Shown here one piece after another: positions 1 to 7,500 of a DNA stretch of 9,820 nucleotides; within the stretch, counting starts at the first letter, position 1, and each line of letters starts with the position of its first letter. The notes beneath the pieces are model-generated. The model was given only the letters and a program-made list of their open reading frames with translations, was not told the DNA's origin and searched no databases. Source of the DNA: Desulfobulbaceae bacterium UBA5173 (GTDB lineage: Bacteria; Desulfobacterota; Desulfobulbia; Desulfobulbales; Desulfobulbaceae); assembly GCA_002413355.1 (NCBI GenBank), contig DHWV01000058.1, positions 9,280 to 19,099 on the forward strand, written 5' to 3'. Made by a program: the position numbers and the translations under genes.

Positions 1-425
1 TGAACGATTACGGCAACGCCATCCTGGATGCGGAGGGTGAATTCATCAAGGTGTCAGACCAAGGCGTGAGTGAGGATCTGTGGGCCAAGATGAAGGCGTA
101 TGCCAAAGAAAAAGGCTGGTCGAAAGGCAATTACAAGAGCCTCAACGCGCCGTTTGAAAACCGCATCATGGGTCAGCCGCGAGAGATTCGCGAGCGCATG
201 GCCCGCCGGGTCAGCGATTTCGTCTTCACCATACTGACCGAGGTCTTCAACGCCCAAGGCACAGCCCGCCATGCCGTGGATGCAATCCTGGAGGCAGGCT
301 CCTATGACCTTGGCCCCAAGGTTGGCCGCACCGAGTCGCCGGACGAGTGGACAGAGGAGAAGATACGCGCCCGCGCTGCAACCCTCTGCACGGACAAAGG
401 GCCGGAAGGCGATTTCTCTGACTGA
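1..425 (+). CDS. C-terminal part of an enzyme gene, possibly class II aldolase-like (5' end missing)
   Basis: The frame is open from the left edge (first full codon at 3) to the TGA at 423-425, giving about 140 residues of the C-terminus. A GTG at 51 lies in this frame, but the open frame upstream encodes a normal-looking soluble stretch (NDYGNAILDAEGEFIK), so I treat the gene as truncated by the window edge and not as starting there. The protein is hydrophilic and rich in charged helical segments, with no signal peptide or membrane segment in the visible part. The pattern of an Asn-Ala-Pro-Phe-Glu-Asn segment, a helix with Phe-Thr-Ile-Leu-Thr-Glu-Val-Phe-Asn, and a tail with Tyr-Asp-Leu-Gly-Pro-Lys reminds me of the C-terminal tail of long class II fructose-bisphosphate aldolase-like proteins. 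This is a weak memory match with no catalytic residues in view, so the function is uncertain. That it is a real gene is much safer than the name. Confidence 0.7.
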   Translation, partial: NDYGNAILDAEGEFIKVSDQGVSEDLWAKMKAYAKEKGWSKGNYKSLNAPFENRIMGQPREIRERMARRVSDFVFTILTEVFNAQGTARHAVDAILEAGSYDLGPKVGRTESPDEWTEEKIRARAATLCTDKGPEGDFSD

Positions 426-496
426 TCGTCACAGCAGAGTGCGAAGAAGGATTGTACTCTCGTGCAAGATAAAGAGCCGCCCTGATGTTTCTGTCA

Positions 497-537
497 GCGA
501 CACCTCAGAAGATGGATCATCGTGTCCGCCTTTTTTT
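497..537 (+). terminator. Rho-independent terminator or attenuator-like hairpin
   Basis: GCGACAC at 497-503 can pair with GTGTCCGC at 522-529, leaving one bulged C at 526. A small inner hairpin GATG-GAT-CATC (511-521) stacks on the right arm. Seven T residues follow at 531-537 after one extra C. This is the usual layout of an intrinsic terminator and would end the upstream enzyme transcript. It is odd that it ends only about four bases before the ribosome binding site of the epimerase gene, so it could also act as an attenuator. I have not computed a folding energy. Confidence 0.5.
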
Positions 538-540
538 CAG

Positions 541-547
541 CAAGGAA
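541..547 (+). promoter_or_regulatory. Ribosome binding site of the epimerase gene
   Basis: CAAGGAA at 541-547 contains AAGGA, a good Shine-Dalgarno match about six bases before the ATG at 553. It supports this start over upstream in-frame ATGs at 271 and 484: 271 lies inside the preceding gene, and the frame from either codon reads through the hairpin and T tract and encodes a non-homologous extension. Confidence 0.7.
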
Positions 548-552
548 CCCTC

Positions 553-1563
553 ATGCAGAAGATACTCGTCACCGGTGCAGCCGGATTCATCGGCCATAAT
601 CTGTCCAAACGCCTCCTTGAGGCGGGCCGCACAGTCGTAGGGCTGGACAATCTCAACGATTATTACGATCCCAACCTGAAAAAGGCGCGGCTGGCCGAGC
701 TGCTCGCCTTCCCCAGCTTCCGCCACGCCCATTTCGACATGGCCGACCGGAGCTTGATGGAGCAGCTTTTTCGGGTGGAACAGTTCGATGCCGTGGTCAA
801 CTTGGCTGCGCAAGCTGGCGTGCGCTACTCGCTGATCAACCCGCACTCGTATGTCGATACCAACATCGTTGGCTTTCTCAACGTGCTGGAAGGCTGCCGT
901 CACAACAAAGTCAAGCACCTGCTCTACGCCTCGTCCAGCTCGGTCTATGGGGCCAACACCTCCATGCCCTTCTCGGTGCATGACAACGTTGACCACCCGG
1001 TTTCCCTGTACGCGGCTTCAAAGAAGGCGAACGAGTTGATGGCGCACAGCTACAGTCATCTGTATCAGCTCCCTTGCACTGGGCTGCGTTTCTTCACGGT
1101 GTATGGGCCGTGGGGCAGACCAGACATGGCCCTCTTCCTCTTCACCAAGGCGATACTGGAAGACAAACCAGTCAATATCTTCAACAATGGCGATATGGAG
1201 CGGGACTTTACCTACATTGATGATATTGTCGAGGGCGTGTTCCGGCTGATTGATCATCTGCCTGTTGCCAATCCAGCCTGGAGCGGGGAAAAGCCGGACT
1301 CCGCAACCAGCTACTGCCCGTGGCGATTGTATAATATCGGCAACAACGACAAGCAGAAGCTGCTGCATTATATTGATGTGCTGGAGGACTGCCTCGGCAA
1401 GAAGGCAATCAGGAACTACCTGCCCATGCAGGCAGGCGACGTGCGGGCCACCTACGCCAATGTGGACGACTTGGTGCGGGAAATCAGCTTCAAGCCGCAG
1501 ACCAGCATTGAGGACGGCATCAGGATGTTCGTGCAGTGGTATCGGGGGTATTACGGCCAATGA
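553..1563 (+). CDS. NAD-dependent epimerase, UDP-glucuronate 4-epimerase-like
   Basis: This 336-residue protein is an extended short-chain dehydrogenase/reductase. It starts directly with the Rossmann strand and the glycine motif G8-A-A-G11-F-I-G14. D32 at the end of the second strand should bind the NAD ribose. The SSSSVYG segment (127-133) supplies the catalytic Ser, and Y153-A-A-S-K157 is the Tyr/Lys catalytic pair. The LDNLNDYYD segment after strand two, the AAQAGVRYS segment (85-93), RFFTVYGPWGRPDM and the RDFTYIDDIV segment are characteristic of UDP-glucuronate 4-epimerases (and related UDP-GlcNAc/UDP-Glc 4-epimerases), which make UDP-galacturonate for capsule or LPS in the cytoplasm. 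The length is typical for the family. The start is chosen at the ATG with an AAGGA site and at the usual N-terminus. The stop overlaps the next gene as ATGA, so the two are probably translated together. The exact sugar substrate is inferred, not shown. Confidence 0.93.
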   Translation: MQKILVTGAAGFIGHNLSKRLLEAGRTVVGLDNLNDYYDPNLKKARLAELLAFPSFRHAHFDMADRSLMEQLFRVEQFDAVVNLAAQAGVRYSLINPHSYVDTNIVGFLNVLEGCRHNKVKHLLYASSSSVYGANTSMPFSVHDNVDHPVSLYAASKKANELMAHSYSHLYQLPCTGLRFFTVYGPWGRPDMALFLFTKAILEDKPVNIFNNGDMERDFTYIDDIVEGVFRLIDHLPVANPAWSGEKPDSATSYCPWRLYNIGNNDKQKLLHYIDVLEDCLGKKAIRNYLPMQAGDVRATYANVDDLVREISFKPQTSIEDGIRMFVQWYRGYYGQ

Positions 1564-2492
1564 GCAGCGCGCCGCTGATTTCCGTCGTCATTCCGGCCTA
1601 CAACCATGAGCGGTTCATCGGCCCGGCAATTGAGTCTGTGCTCAAGCAGACTTATCCGCATCTGGAGCTGATCGTCATTGATGACGGCTCCAAGGATGCG
1701 ACCGGGGCCATTGCGCAAAGCTATGCTGATCCCCGCCTGAGCTATTATCATCAGGAGAATCAGGATGCCTACAACACCATCAACCGGGGACTTGGGCTGG
1801 CGAAAGGTGAATATATCGCCATTCTCAACTCGGATGACATTTACGCAACCAACCGTTTGGAAAAGCTACTTGCCATCCAGCAGGAGAGCAATGCCGCCTG
1901 CGTGTTCAGTGATGTAGTGCCTATCTCTGATGAGGGTGATGAGTTCACTGATCCCAATTTCGGTTGGAACCTGTGGCACAAGAAGAACCGAGCTTGGTAT
2001 TTTGAATGCAAGGACGTGCTTACTGCCTTTCTCAAGGGCAACTTCATGGTCACGACCTCAAATCTCTTTATGACCGCTGAGGCTGTGCGGACTGTAGGCA
2101 CGTTCTGCTCCTTGCGCTATCTCCATGATTACGATTATATCTTCCGCCTGATGCTGGCTTTTCCCGGTCAAGTGCGTTATGTGGATGACCAAAAGCTGCT
2201 CTCGTATCGCATCCACAGCGGCAATACCTTGAGCGAGGCGGCTATCACTGGTCGGCTGCAAGATGTGGACGTGATCAGGAAATACATGCTCGCAGCGCTG
2301 CCAGAGCACTGCCGAGGCATCGCTGCGGCGGGAACTGAGCGTTTGCTTGCACTGCGCGACGAGCTGGAGCAAGTGCGAGCAGAACTGGCGGGGAAGGCCG
2401 AGCCAAGTGTCCGCGAACGACTGAAGCTGCTGCTGGCGGCGGTCAAATTCAAGCTGCGGAAGAAATGCTTGGCCGCAACGAAAGCTGTATAG
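1560..2492 (+). CDS. Family 2 glycosyltransferase
   Basis: This 310-residue protein has a GT-A fold. The N-terminus shows the family 2 opening PLISVVIPAYNHERFI, then IDDG (40-43) for UDP binding and S91-D92-D93 as the DXD-like metal and nucleotide-sugar site. HDYDY (189-193) sits where the catalytic base (ED motif) usually lies. It should transfer a sugar from a nucleotide donor to a lipid-linked or polysaccharide acceptor at the inner face of the membrane; the donor is unknown. The last ~60 residues are a charged helix ending in a very basic stretch (KFKLRKK), which could hold it at the membrane. No membrane-spanning segment is seen. I chose the ATG at 1560, which overlaps the epimerase stop by 4 nt and leaves the canonical N-terminus, over an ATG at 1536 that adds eight unrelated residues. 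A GGGGG run at 1544-1548 is the only ribosome-binding candidate, so translation is probably coupled to the epimerase. Confidence 0.93.
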   Translation: MSSAPLISVVIPAYNHERFIGPAIESVLKQTYPHLELIVIDDGSKDATGAIAQSYADPRLSYYHQENQDAYNTINRGLGLAKGEYIAILNSDDIYATNRLEKLLAIQQESNAACVFSDVVPISDEGDEFTDPNFGWNLWHKKNRAWYFECKDVLTAFLKGNFMVTTSNLFMTAEAVRTVGTFCSLRYLHDYDYIFRLMLAFPGQVRYVDDQKLLSYRIHSGNTLSEAAITGRLQDVDVIRKYMLAALPEHCRGIAAAGTERLLALRDELEQVRAELAGKAEPSVRERLKLLLAAVKFKLRKKCLAATKAV

Positions 2493-3745
2493 CACCTCAA
2501 GCCAGCGGAGGGCTGCGCGTCCTCCACACCTCCGACTGGCATTTGGGCCAGACGCTGCACGGGCGGCAGCGGCACGATGAGTTCGCCGCCTTCCTTGCTT
2601 GGCTGCATGAGACCGCCTGCGCCGAGCAGGCAGACATCCTGCTGGCCGCAGGCGACATCTTCGACACCGCCACGCCCGGCGTGCGCACCCAGCGGCTCTA
2701 CTACGATTTCCTCTGCCAGATGGCGGCCTCGCCCTGTCGTCATCTGGTGATCACCGCTGGCAATCACGATTCCCCCGCCTTTCTCAGCGCGCCAAAAGAG
2801 CTGCTCCGCGCCCTGAACATCCACGTCATCGCCGTTCTGCCGGACTCGCCTGCGGAGGAAGTGCTGCTGCTGAAGAACCAAGCAGGCGAGGATGAAGCCA
2901 TTGTCTGTGCCGTGCCCTATCTCCGTGACCGTGACTTGCGCAGCGCGGCTCTTGGCAAGACTGTTGATCAGCGCGAGCAGGAGCTGGCCGAGGGCATCCG
3001 GCGGCATTACGCCGAAGTCTTCGCTGCTGCCGAAGCGTTGCAGCGAAGCCTGCCGCGCCCGGTGCCGGTGATCGGCATGGGCCATCTCTTCACCGCAGGC
3101 GGCACGATTGAAGACGGCGACGGCAGCCGCAGCCTGTATGTAGGCTCGCTGGCCTGTGTGGGCGGAGACGCTTTCCCGGCCCTGTTCGATTACCTCGCTC
3201 TTGGCCATCTTCATGCGCCGCAGAAGGTTGGCGGCAAGGAAACCCGCCGCTACAGCGGGGCACCGCTGGTGCTGGGCTTTGCCGAAGCAGGTAGGCAGAA
3301 AAGCGTCTGCCTAATTGACTTCGCGGCAGATAGGCCGCAGGTGCGAACGCTGCCAGTGCCGGTCTTCCAAGAGATCAGAAGCCTTCGGGGGGATTGGCCG
3401 CAGCTTGAGGCTGCACTGGCCCAATTGCGGCCAGCGCGGCGCAGCATCTGGCTGGAGATCAGCTATGATGGCGAGGAACTTGTCAGCGACCTGCGCGAGC
3501 GTGTGGATGCGGCCATCAAGGACAGTAGGCTGGAGGTGCTTCGCCTGCGCAATCTGCGCCTGAATGAACAGAGCCTGCGCCCGGAAGAGGAAGGTGAAAC
3601 CTTGGCCGAACTGGGGCATGAACAGGTCTTTCACCGCTGCTTGGACGCGCATAAGGTGCCTGAGGCGCAGCGGCCCGGCCTGCTGGCAGCGTATCAGGAA
3701 ATCACCCGCGAGCTGCTGGAGGCTGACCCGCAGGCCGGGCAGTGA
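2465..3745 (+). CDS. sbcD: SbcD, Mre11-type exonuclease subunit of SbcCD
   Basis: This 426-residue calcineurin-like phosphoesterase is the nuclease subunit of SbcCD, which opens DNA hairpins and trims double-strand ends with SbcC. The metal-binding motifs appear in the expected order: SDWHLG (D24, H26), GDIFD (D64), GNHDS (N100, H101), GMGHLF (H207) and GHLH (H248, H250). The SbcD capping region and a C-terminal SbcC-binding part follow. The ATG at 2465 has a GGAAGA site just upstream. This gives 16 extra residues before the usual start (LRVLHTSDWH begins at 17) and a 28-nt overlap with the glycosyltransferase gene. A CTG at 2513 matches the usual N-terminus, but its GGAGG is only about one base away, so the ATG is preferred. 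The overlap implies translation coupled to the upstream sugar gene, an unusual partner for sbcD. The nuclease looks intact. Confidence 0.96.
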   Translation: MLGRNESCIAPQASGGLRVLHTSDWHLGQTLHGRQRHDEFAAFLAWLHETACAEQADILLAAGDIFDTATPGVRTQRLYYDFLCQMAASPCRHLVITAGNHDSPAFLSAPKELLRALNIHVIAVLPDSPAEEVLLLKNQAGEDEAIVCAVPYLRDRDLRSAALGKTVDQREQELAEGIRRHYAEVFAAAEALQRSLPRPVPVIGMGHLFTAGGTIEDGDGSRSLYVGSLACVGGDAFPALFDYLALGHLHAPQKVGGKETRRYSGAPLVLGFAEAGRQKSVCLIDFAADRPQVRTLPVPVFQEIRSLRGDWPQLEAALAQLRPARRSIWLEISYDGEELVSDLRERVDAAIKDSRLEVLRLRNLRLNEQSLRPEEEGETLAELGHEQVFHRCLDAHKVPEAQRPGLLAAYQEITRELLEADPQAGQ

Positions 3746-3747
3746 AG

Positions 3748-3815
3748 AAGAGGTTTATATGCGAATTGCTGATGCAAACACAGATGTTACGCATCACCCT
3801 TCATTGGAAAAATAG
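3748..3815 (+). pseudogene. Possible stranded sbcC start: ribosome binding site plus 18-codon ORF
   Basis: Directly after the sbcD stop lies AAGAGG (3748-3753), five bases, and ATG at 3759, a textbook start. The frame reads Met-Arg-Ile and then Ala-Asp-Ala-Asn-Thr, ending at a TAG (3813-3815). Met-Arg-Ile is exactly how SbcC begins at 4559, and sbcC commonly follows sbcD at this distance. The nine bases ATGCGAATT match ATGCGCATT at the real sbcC start in 8 of 9 positions, 800 bp apart. I infer that this is the old initiation region of sbcC, cut off by inserted DNA. It could instead be a chance 18-codon ORF. Confidence 0.4.
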
Positions 3816-4314
3816 AGTAATAAAGTCCCCGTCCTTCTTCGGTTAAGCCCCAATTTTCTTGTCGATTTTGTCGAGCAAGTCCAAATTGTATTGCTAATCC
3901 ATTGCTATTTAGCCAGTTCAAACTCTTTTGCACATTGTCCATTGATAGTTTAGCTTCGTTGCTGATGCCACTCAGGCTGCGCCATGTATACTTAGAATCA
4001 CCAAGACATTTAAGAACTTTTCTGGTCGAATCATCGTTTACTGAGTAAGCTATCATTGTAAGACCAGATGGTTCGGTCTCTTTAGCAGTTATCGTGTCCA
4101 CTTTGCCCTCCATTTTTTCTACCTTGTCTCGCATTTCCGCTTCAAAGCCAGCACCTTTAAACTTGGCGATCTTATCGAGATTGGCAAATGCCAGTGACAG
4201 GCAGCCAGCCACAATAGCAAGTCCCATTTCTGTAGGCTTTCCAAATACACCAAAGAGCGTGCTGCCTAACAGAAGAACAACGAACGAACAAACCTGCATG
4301 ATGCGATTATTCAT
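3787..4314 (-). CDS. Unknown small membrane protein with winged-helix-like C-terminus
   Basis: I do not recognise this 175-residue protein. The start is taken as the ATG at 4314 because an AAGGTGG site ends five bases before it; a GTG at 4323 would add three residues but would lie within that site. Residues 8-25 and 31-46 are hydrophobic and separated by a short GKPTE turn, suggesting a membrane hairpin with both ends in the cytoplasm. The Lys-rich segment after TM2 (DKIAKFKGAGFEAEM, 47-61) fits positive-inside. Residues 57-78 look like a short coiled coil. Residues about 94-168 resemble a winged helix: a helix (TRKVLKCL), a helix-turn-helix ending in DNVQKSLNWLNSNGL, and a possible wing with WGLTEEGRGLYY. 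A membrane-tied regulator or adaptor is one reading. The gene faces against sbcD and sbcC and is much more AT-rich than either, which points to horizontal gain. The function is unknown. Confidence 0.8.
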   Translation of the reverse strand: MNNRIMQVCSFVVLLLGSTLFGVFGKPTEMGLAIVAGCLSLAFANLDKIAKFKGAGFEAEMRDKVEKMEGKVDTITAKETEPSGLTMIAYSVNDDSTRKVLKCLGDSKYTWRSLSGISNEAKLSMDNVQKSLNWLNSNGLAIQFGLARQNRQENWGLTEEGRGLYYSIFPMKGDA

Positions 4315-4319
4315 AATAG

Positions 4320-4326
4320 CCACCTT
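4320..4326 (-). promoter_or_regulatory. Ribosome binding site deciding the start of the reverse-strand gene
   Basis: On the reverse strand the sequence reads AAGGTGG, then CTATT, then ATG (4314-4312). This strong site with five-base spacing favours the ATG over the GTG at 4323, which overlaps the site itself. Confidence 0.6.
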
Positions 4327-4400
4327 GTAGCTTCACTATTTTTTACCAGACACTGTAAACAGAAAATAATTAATAATGTTACCATATTTCACGGTATGCC
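4327..4400 (-). promoter_or_regulatory. Very AT-rich upstream region of the reverse-strand gene, likely promoter
   Basis: The block 4321-4380 is only about 28% GC. Read on the reverse strand it includes TGGTAACAT, resembling an extended -10 element (TGn plus a 4/6 match to TATAAT), and several TATTA/TAATTA words. No convincing -35 box is visible, so the exact promoter cannot be fixed. It is the only non-coding stretch available to drive the gene. Confidence 0.3.
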
Positions 4401-4487
4401 AGCAATTGAAAAGATATCTGATTAGTTCCTTGAGCATGAGTGTGCCAGTACCGCCGAGGAAGTACTCTGGAGCGTAAAAGATTCCTC

Positions 4488-4516
4488 TTGACAAGCACCT
4501 GCGACAGCTTTACGCT
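4488..4516 (+). promoter_or_regulatory. Candidate sigma-70 promoter for sbcC
   Basis: A perfect TTGACA (4488-4493) is followed by a 17-base spacer and TACGCT (4511-4516), a 3/6 match to the -10 consensus. Transcription would begin about 35 bases before the sbcC ATG at 4559. The good -35 box and ideal spacing are in favour; the poor -10 box is against. It lies where the AT-rich island gives way to GC-rich DNA, so it could restore expression of an sbcC cut off from its operon. Confidence 0.4.
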
Positions 4517-4558
4517 GGCAGGCGCAGCTATTCGAACGCCACCACAAACCGCCGCGTC

Positions 4559-7500
4559 ATGCGCATTCTCAAGCTCCGTCTGCATAATCTCAACTCCTTG
4601 GCTGGCAGCTGGGAGATAGATTTTACCAGCCCGGCCTTTAGCGGCGACGGCATCTTTGCCATCACCGGCCCAACCGGCGCGGGCAAGACCACCATCCTTG
4701 ACGCGCTCTGCCTTGCCTTATACGGCTGCACACCTCGTTTGGACAGGGTGAATCAGAGCGGCAACGAGATCATGTCCCGCCATCAGGGCGAATGTTCCGC
4801 TGAAGTGGAGTTCGCCACTGAGCAAGGCCGCTATCTCTGTTTCTGGGGCCAGCACCGCAGCCGGAAAAAGGCGGACGGCGAGCTGCAAGCACCGAAACGG
4901 GAGCTGGCCTGCGGCAGCACCGGCAAGATTCTCGCCAGCAGCATTAAAGAGGTGGCGGCCAAGGTTGAGGAAATTACCGGCATGGATTTTGACCGCTTCA
5001 CTCGCTCGATGCTGCTGGCGCAGGGCGGTTTTGCCGCCTTCCTTCAAGCCACGCCGGATGAGCGTTCGCCCATCTTAGAGCAGATCACCGGCACCGAGCT
5101 GTACAGCCGCATTTCCATCCGGGTACATGAACGCTGCAAGGTGGAGAACGATCGCCAAAAACAGCTTGAGGAGCGGGTGGCGGCCTTTCGCCTGCTCACG
5201 CTTGAGGAAGAAGAAGCCTTGCGGCAGGAGTTGGCTGGGCTGCGCGGAACGGAGACAGAGCAGAAAATCAAGCTGGATCAGTTCGCTGCTGATCTTGCCT
5301 GGCTGAAGCGGCTGGCGGTTCTGCGGCAGGAACTGGCTGGCATCAGCACAGAACAGGCTGGGCTGGCAATGACGCAGGAGCAGTTCGCCGCCAGTGAGCA
5401 GCGGCTGCATCTGGCCGGGCAGGCTCTGCTTTTGGCTGGCGATTATGCCGCTTTGGCCGCGCAGCGCCGTCAGCAGGCCGATGATCTCAATGCGGCGGAA
5501 ATCTTGCGCCGCAGTCTGCCAGAATTAGAGGCTGCGCTGAAGGCTGCGGACGAACAGCTTGCCCGCAGCAGCGACGCGCTGGCTGCCAGCAGAACAGCGC
5601 AGGAACAGGGCCAAAACATCATCCGCCAAGTGCGCGAGCTGGATGTCCTCCTTCAGGAGAAAAAAGCTGCTCTGAAGAAGCAGGACGACGACTGCGCCGA
5701 GCTGCGCCGGAAGAATGCTGATGATTTGCAGAACTGCGGGCGGCATGAGCAGGAGATTAGCCGCGTTCAGGCTGGCCAGCAGCAAAGCGCAGCTTATTTG
5801 GCGGCGCATCAGGCGGACGAGCGGCTGCTCACAGAATTGACTGGCCTTTGCCAAATGCTGAAGCAGCTCGGCGAACTGGCGGGACGACATGACAAGGCCA
5901 AACTGGCGTGCGCGCAGGCCGAGAAGACAGTGGTGCAGTCAGCACAGCTCTGGCAGAGCAAAGCCGAGGAGCTGTGCCAGACTGACATGCAGCTTGCTGA
6001 TGCCAAAAGCGGGCGGGCCGCAGCGGAAAAAGAGCTGGAACACCTGCTCCAAGGCCGTCGGGTGGAAGAGCTGCGGCAGGAGCAAATCAGTTTGGTTGAT
6101 TTGGTCGGCCTGCTGCTGCGGCTGGACGCGCTGACCAAGGATATTGCTGAGTTGCATGAACAGCAGACAGCAAACGCGGTAGATAGAAGCAAGCTGGCGG
6201 AGACCCTGAACGCGCTGCGGCAAACACGAGACGCAGCCCGGCAGGAGGAGGAGACGCGGCGGGCGGTGGCTGTCTTTGCTAGCCGTGTCCGCAGCTTGGA
6301 AGAGCAACGGCAGCGGCTTCAGGCTGGGCAACCATGCCCGCTCTGCGGCTCGCCGGATCATCCTTTTGCGCAGGGCGATTTGCCCTTGCTTGATGAGGCT
6401 GAACTGGCCGCGCAGGCAGCGGCGGCGGCCTTGCGGCAGGCTGAAAATGAGCTGGCCAAGGCTGGGCAGGAAGAAGTTCGCTTAGAGCAAACGACGCAGC
6501 ATCTCAGCGAGCGGCTGGAGGAAAAGAACACGGCAGCGCAGGCACTTCAACAGCAGACGGCAAATCTGTGCGCAGACCTATCTCTTGCGTCGGAGCATAT
6601 CCGGCTGACCGAGCTTGAGCAGCGTCTATCAGCCAACAAGCAGGCTGTGCAGTCGGCTGATGTGCTGATGGAAACCATCAAGCAGATCGGCAAAGTCCTT
6701 GATCAGCGGCAGATTGCACATGCGCAGGCCACTCAGGCCGCAGAGAAAGCAGCGGCGGTGCGGGATCAGGCGGCAACAGAGCGGCAGCGGCTGGCGGATC
6801 AGCAGACTGAGCTGACCCAAGAGCTGGAGCGGAATCGGCAGCAGGCGCAGGCCGATCTGGCAGTTTACGGCATCGCGGAATTGCCGCTCGCTGGCTTGGA
6901 GCAACTTGCCCTTGCGCTGACGGCCCGCCGGGACGCATGGCAGCGGCATCAGCAGCAGAGCGTCGCGGCAGAGAAAGAAATTGCCGGGCTGCACACCGCG
7001 CTGAAAGTGCTGCGGGCGGGCATTGACCATCGCAATGCGCAGCTTGATAAAGCAGAACCGCCGCTGCAAGCGTTGCGGCAGGACACAGAGCTGCTGGCGG
7101 ATAAGCGAGCCGCGCTCTTTGCTGACAAACAGCCGAATGCGGAAGAGCGGCGGCTGGCAGAGGCTGTGAGCACAGCGGAAAAGGCTACGCAGCAGGCTCA
7201 GGAGCGGCAGCTACAGACAGCCAAGCAGCTTGAGCAGCAGAACGTGCTGATCACAAGCCGGGAAGCTGTGGCGGCAGAGCGGGCCGAGCCGTTGCGGCAG
7301 CAGGATGATGCCTTTGCTGCGCGGCTGCGGGCAGACGGTTTTGCGGATGAGGCAGCTTGGCAGGCGGCGCAGCTCACTGAAGCGGATCGGGCGGCTTTGA
7401 GCAAGCAGGCCGAGGACTTGCGCACCCGTCAGGCGCAGCTTGCCGAGCGGCGGCGCGACCGGTCAGCACGACTGGCAGACGAGGAGCAGCTATCTCTCAC

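Larger units (their letters stand above)
3769..4487. other. AT-rich island between sbcD and sbcC, probable insertion
   Basis: Base composition drops sharply here. Hand counts of 60-base blocks give about 42% GC at 3841-3900, 35% at 3901-3960 and 28% at 4321-4380, against about 68% for a block inside sbcC (4861-4920). The island carries one gene on the strand opposite to its surroundings. I see no transposase, no clear terminal inverted repeats and no tRNA, so the route of entry is unknown. The right boundary is approximate; GC-rich sequence resumes near 4490. Confidence 0.65.

Noticed and set aside
271..552. N-terminal extension of the epimerase from an upstream in-frame ATG at 271
   Set aside because: It overlaps the preceding gene and crosses the hairpin and T tract, and the Rossmann fold begins directly at the ATG at 553, which has a good ribosome binding site.
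2177..3214. A 345-residue reverse-strand open frame across the glycosyltransferase-sbcD junction
   Set aside because: Antisense to two well-supported genes whose motifs are intact. No ribosome binding or domain evidence supports it.
3771..3795. Possible hairpin GATGC...GCATC between sbcD and the reverse-strand gene as a shared terminator
   Set aside because: The outer stem is only five pairs with a large loop and no T tract on either strand.
4094..4330. A 78-residue forward frame opposite the small membrane protein gene
   Set aside because: It is antisense to a better frame that has a strong ribosome binding site, membrane helices and a folded-looking C-terminus.
3748..4489. AAGAGG and CCTCTT as terminal inverted repeats of the inserted DNA
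   Set aside because: Only six bases match, the flanks do not extend it, and no transposase is present. The left copy is better explained as a ribosome binding site.
4426..4491. Short forward frame (EHECASTAEEVLWSVKDSS and stop) that could be the tail of a broken gene
   Set aside because: Only 21 codons between stops, no start codon and no recognised family, so it cannot be told from chance.
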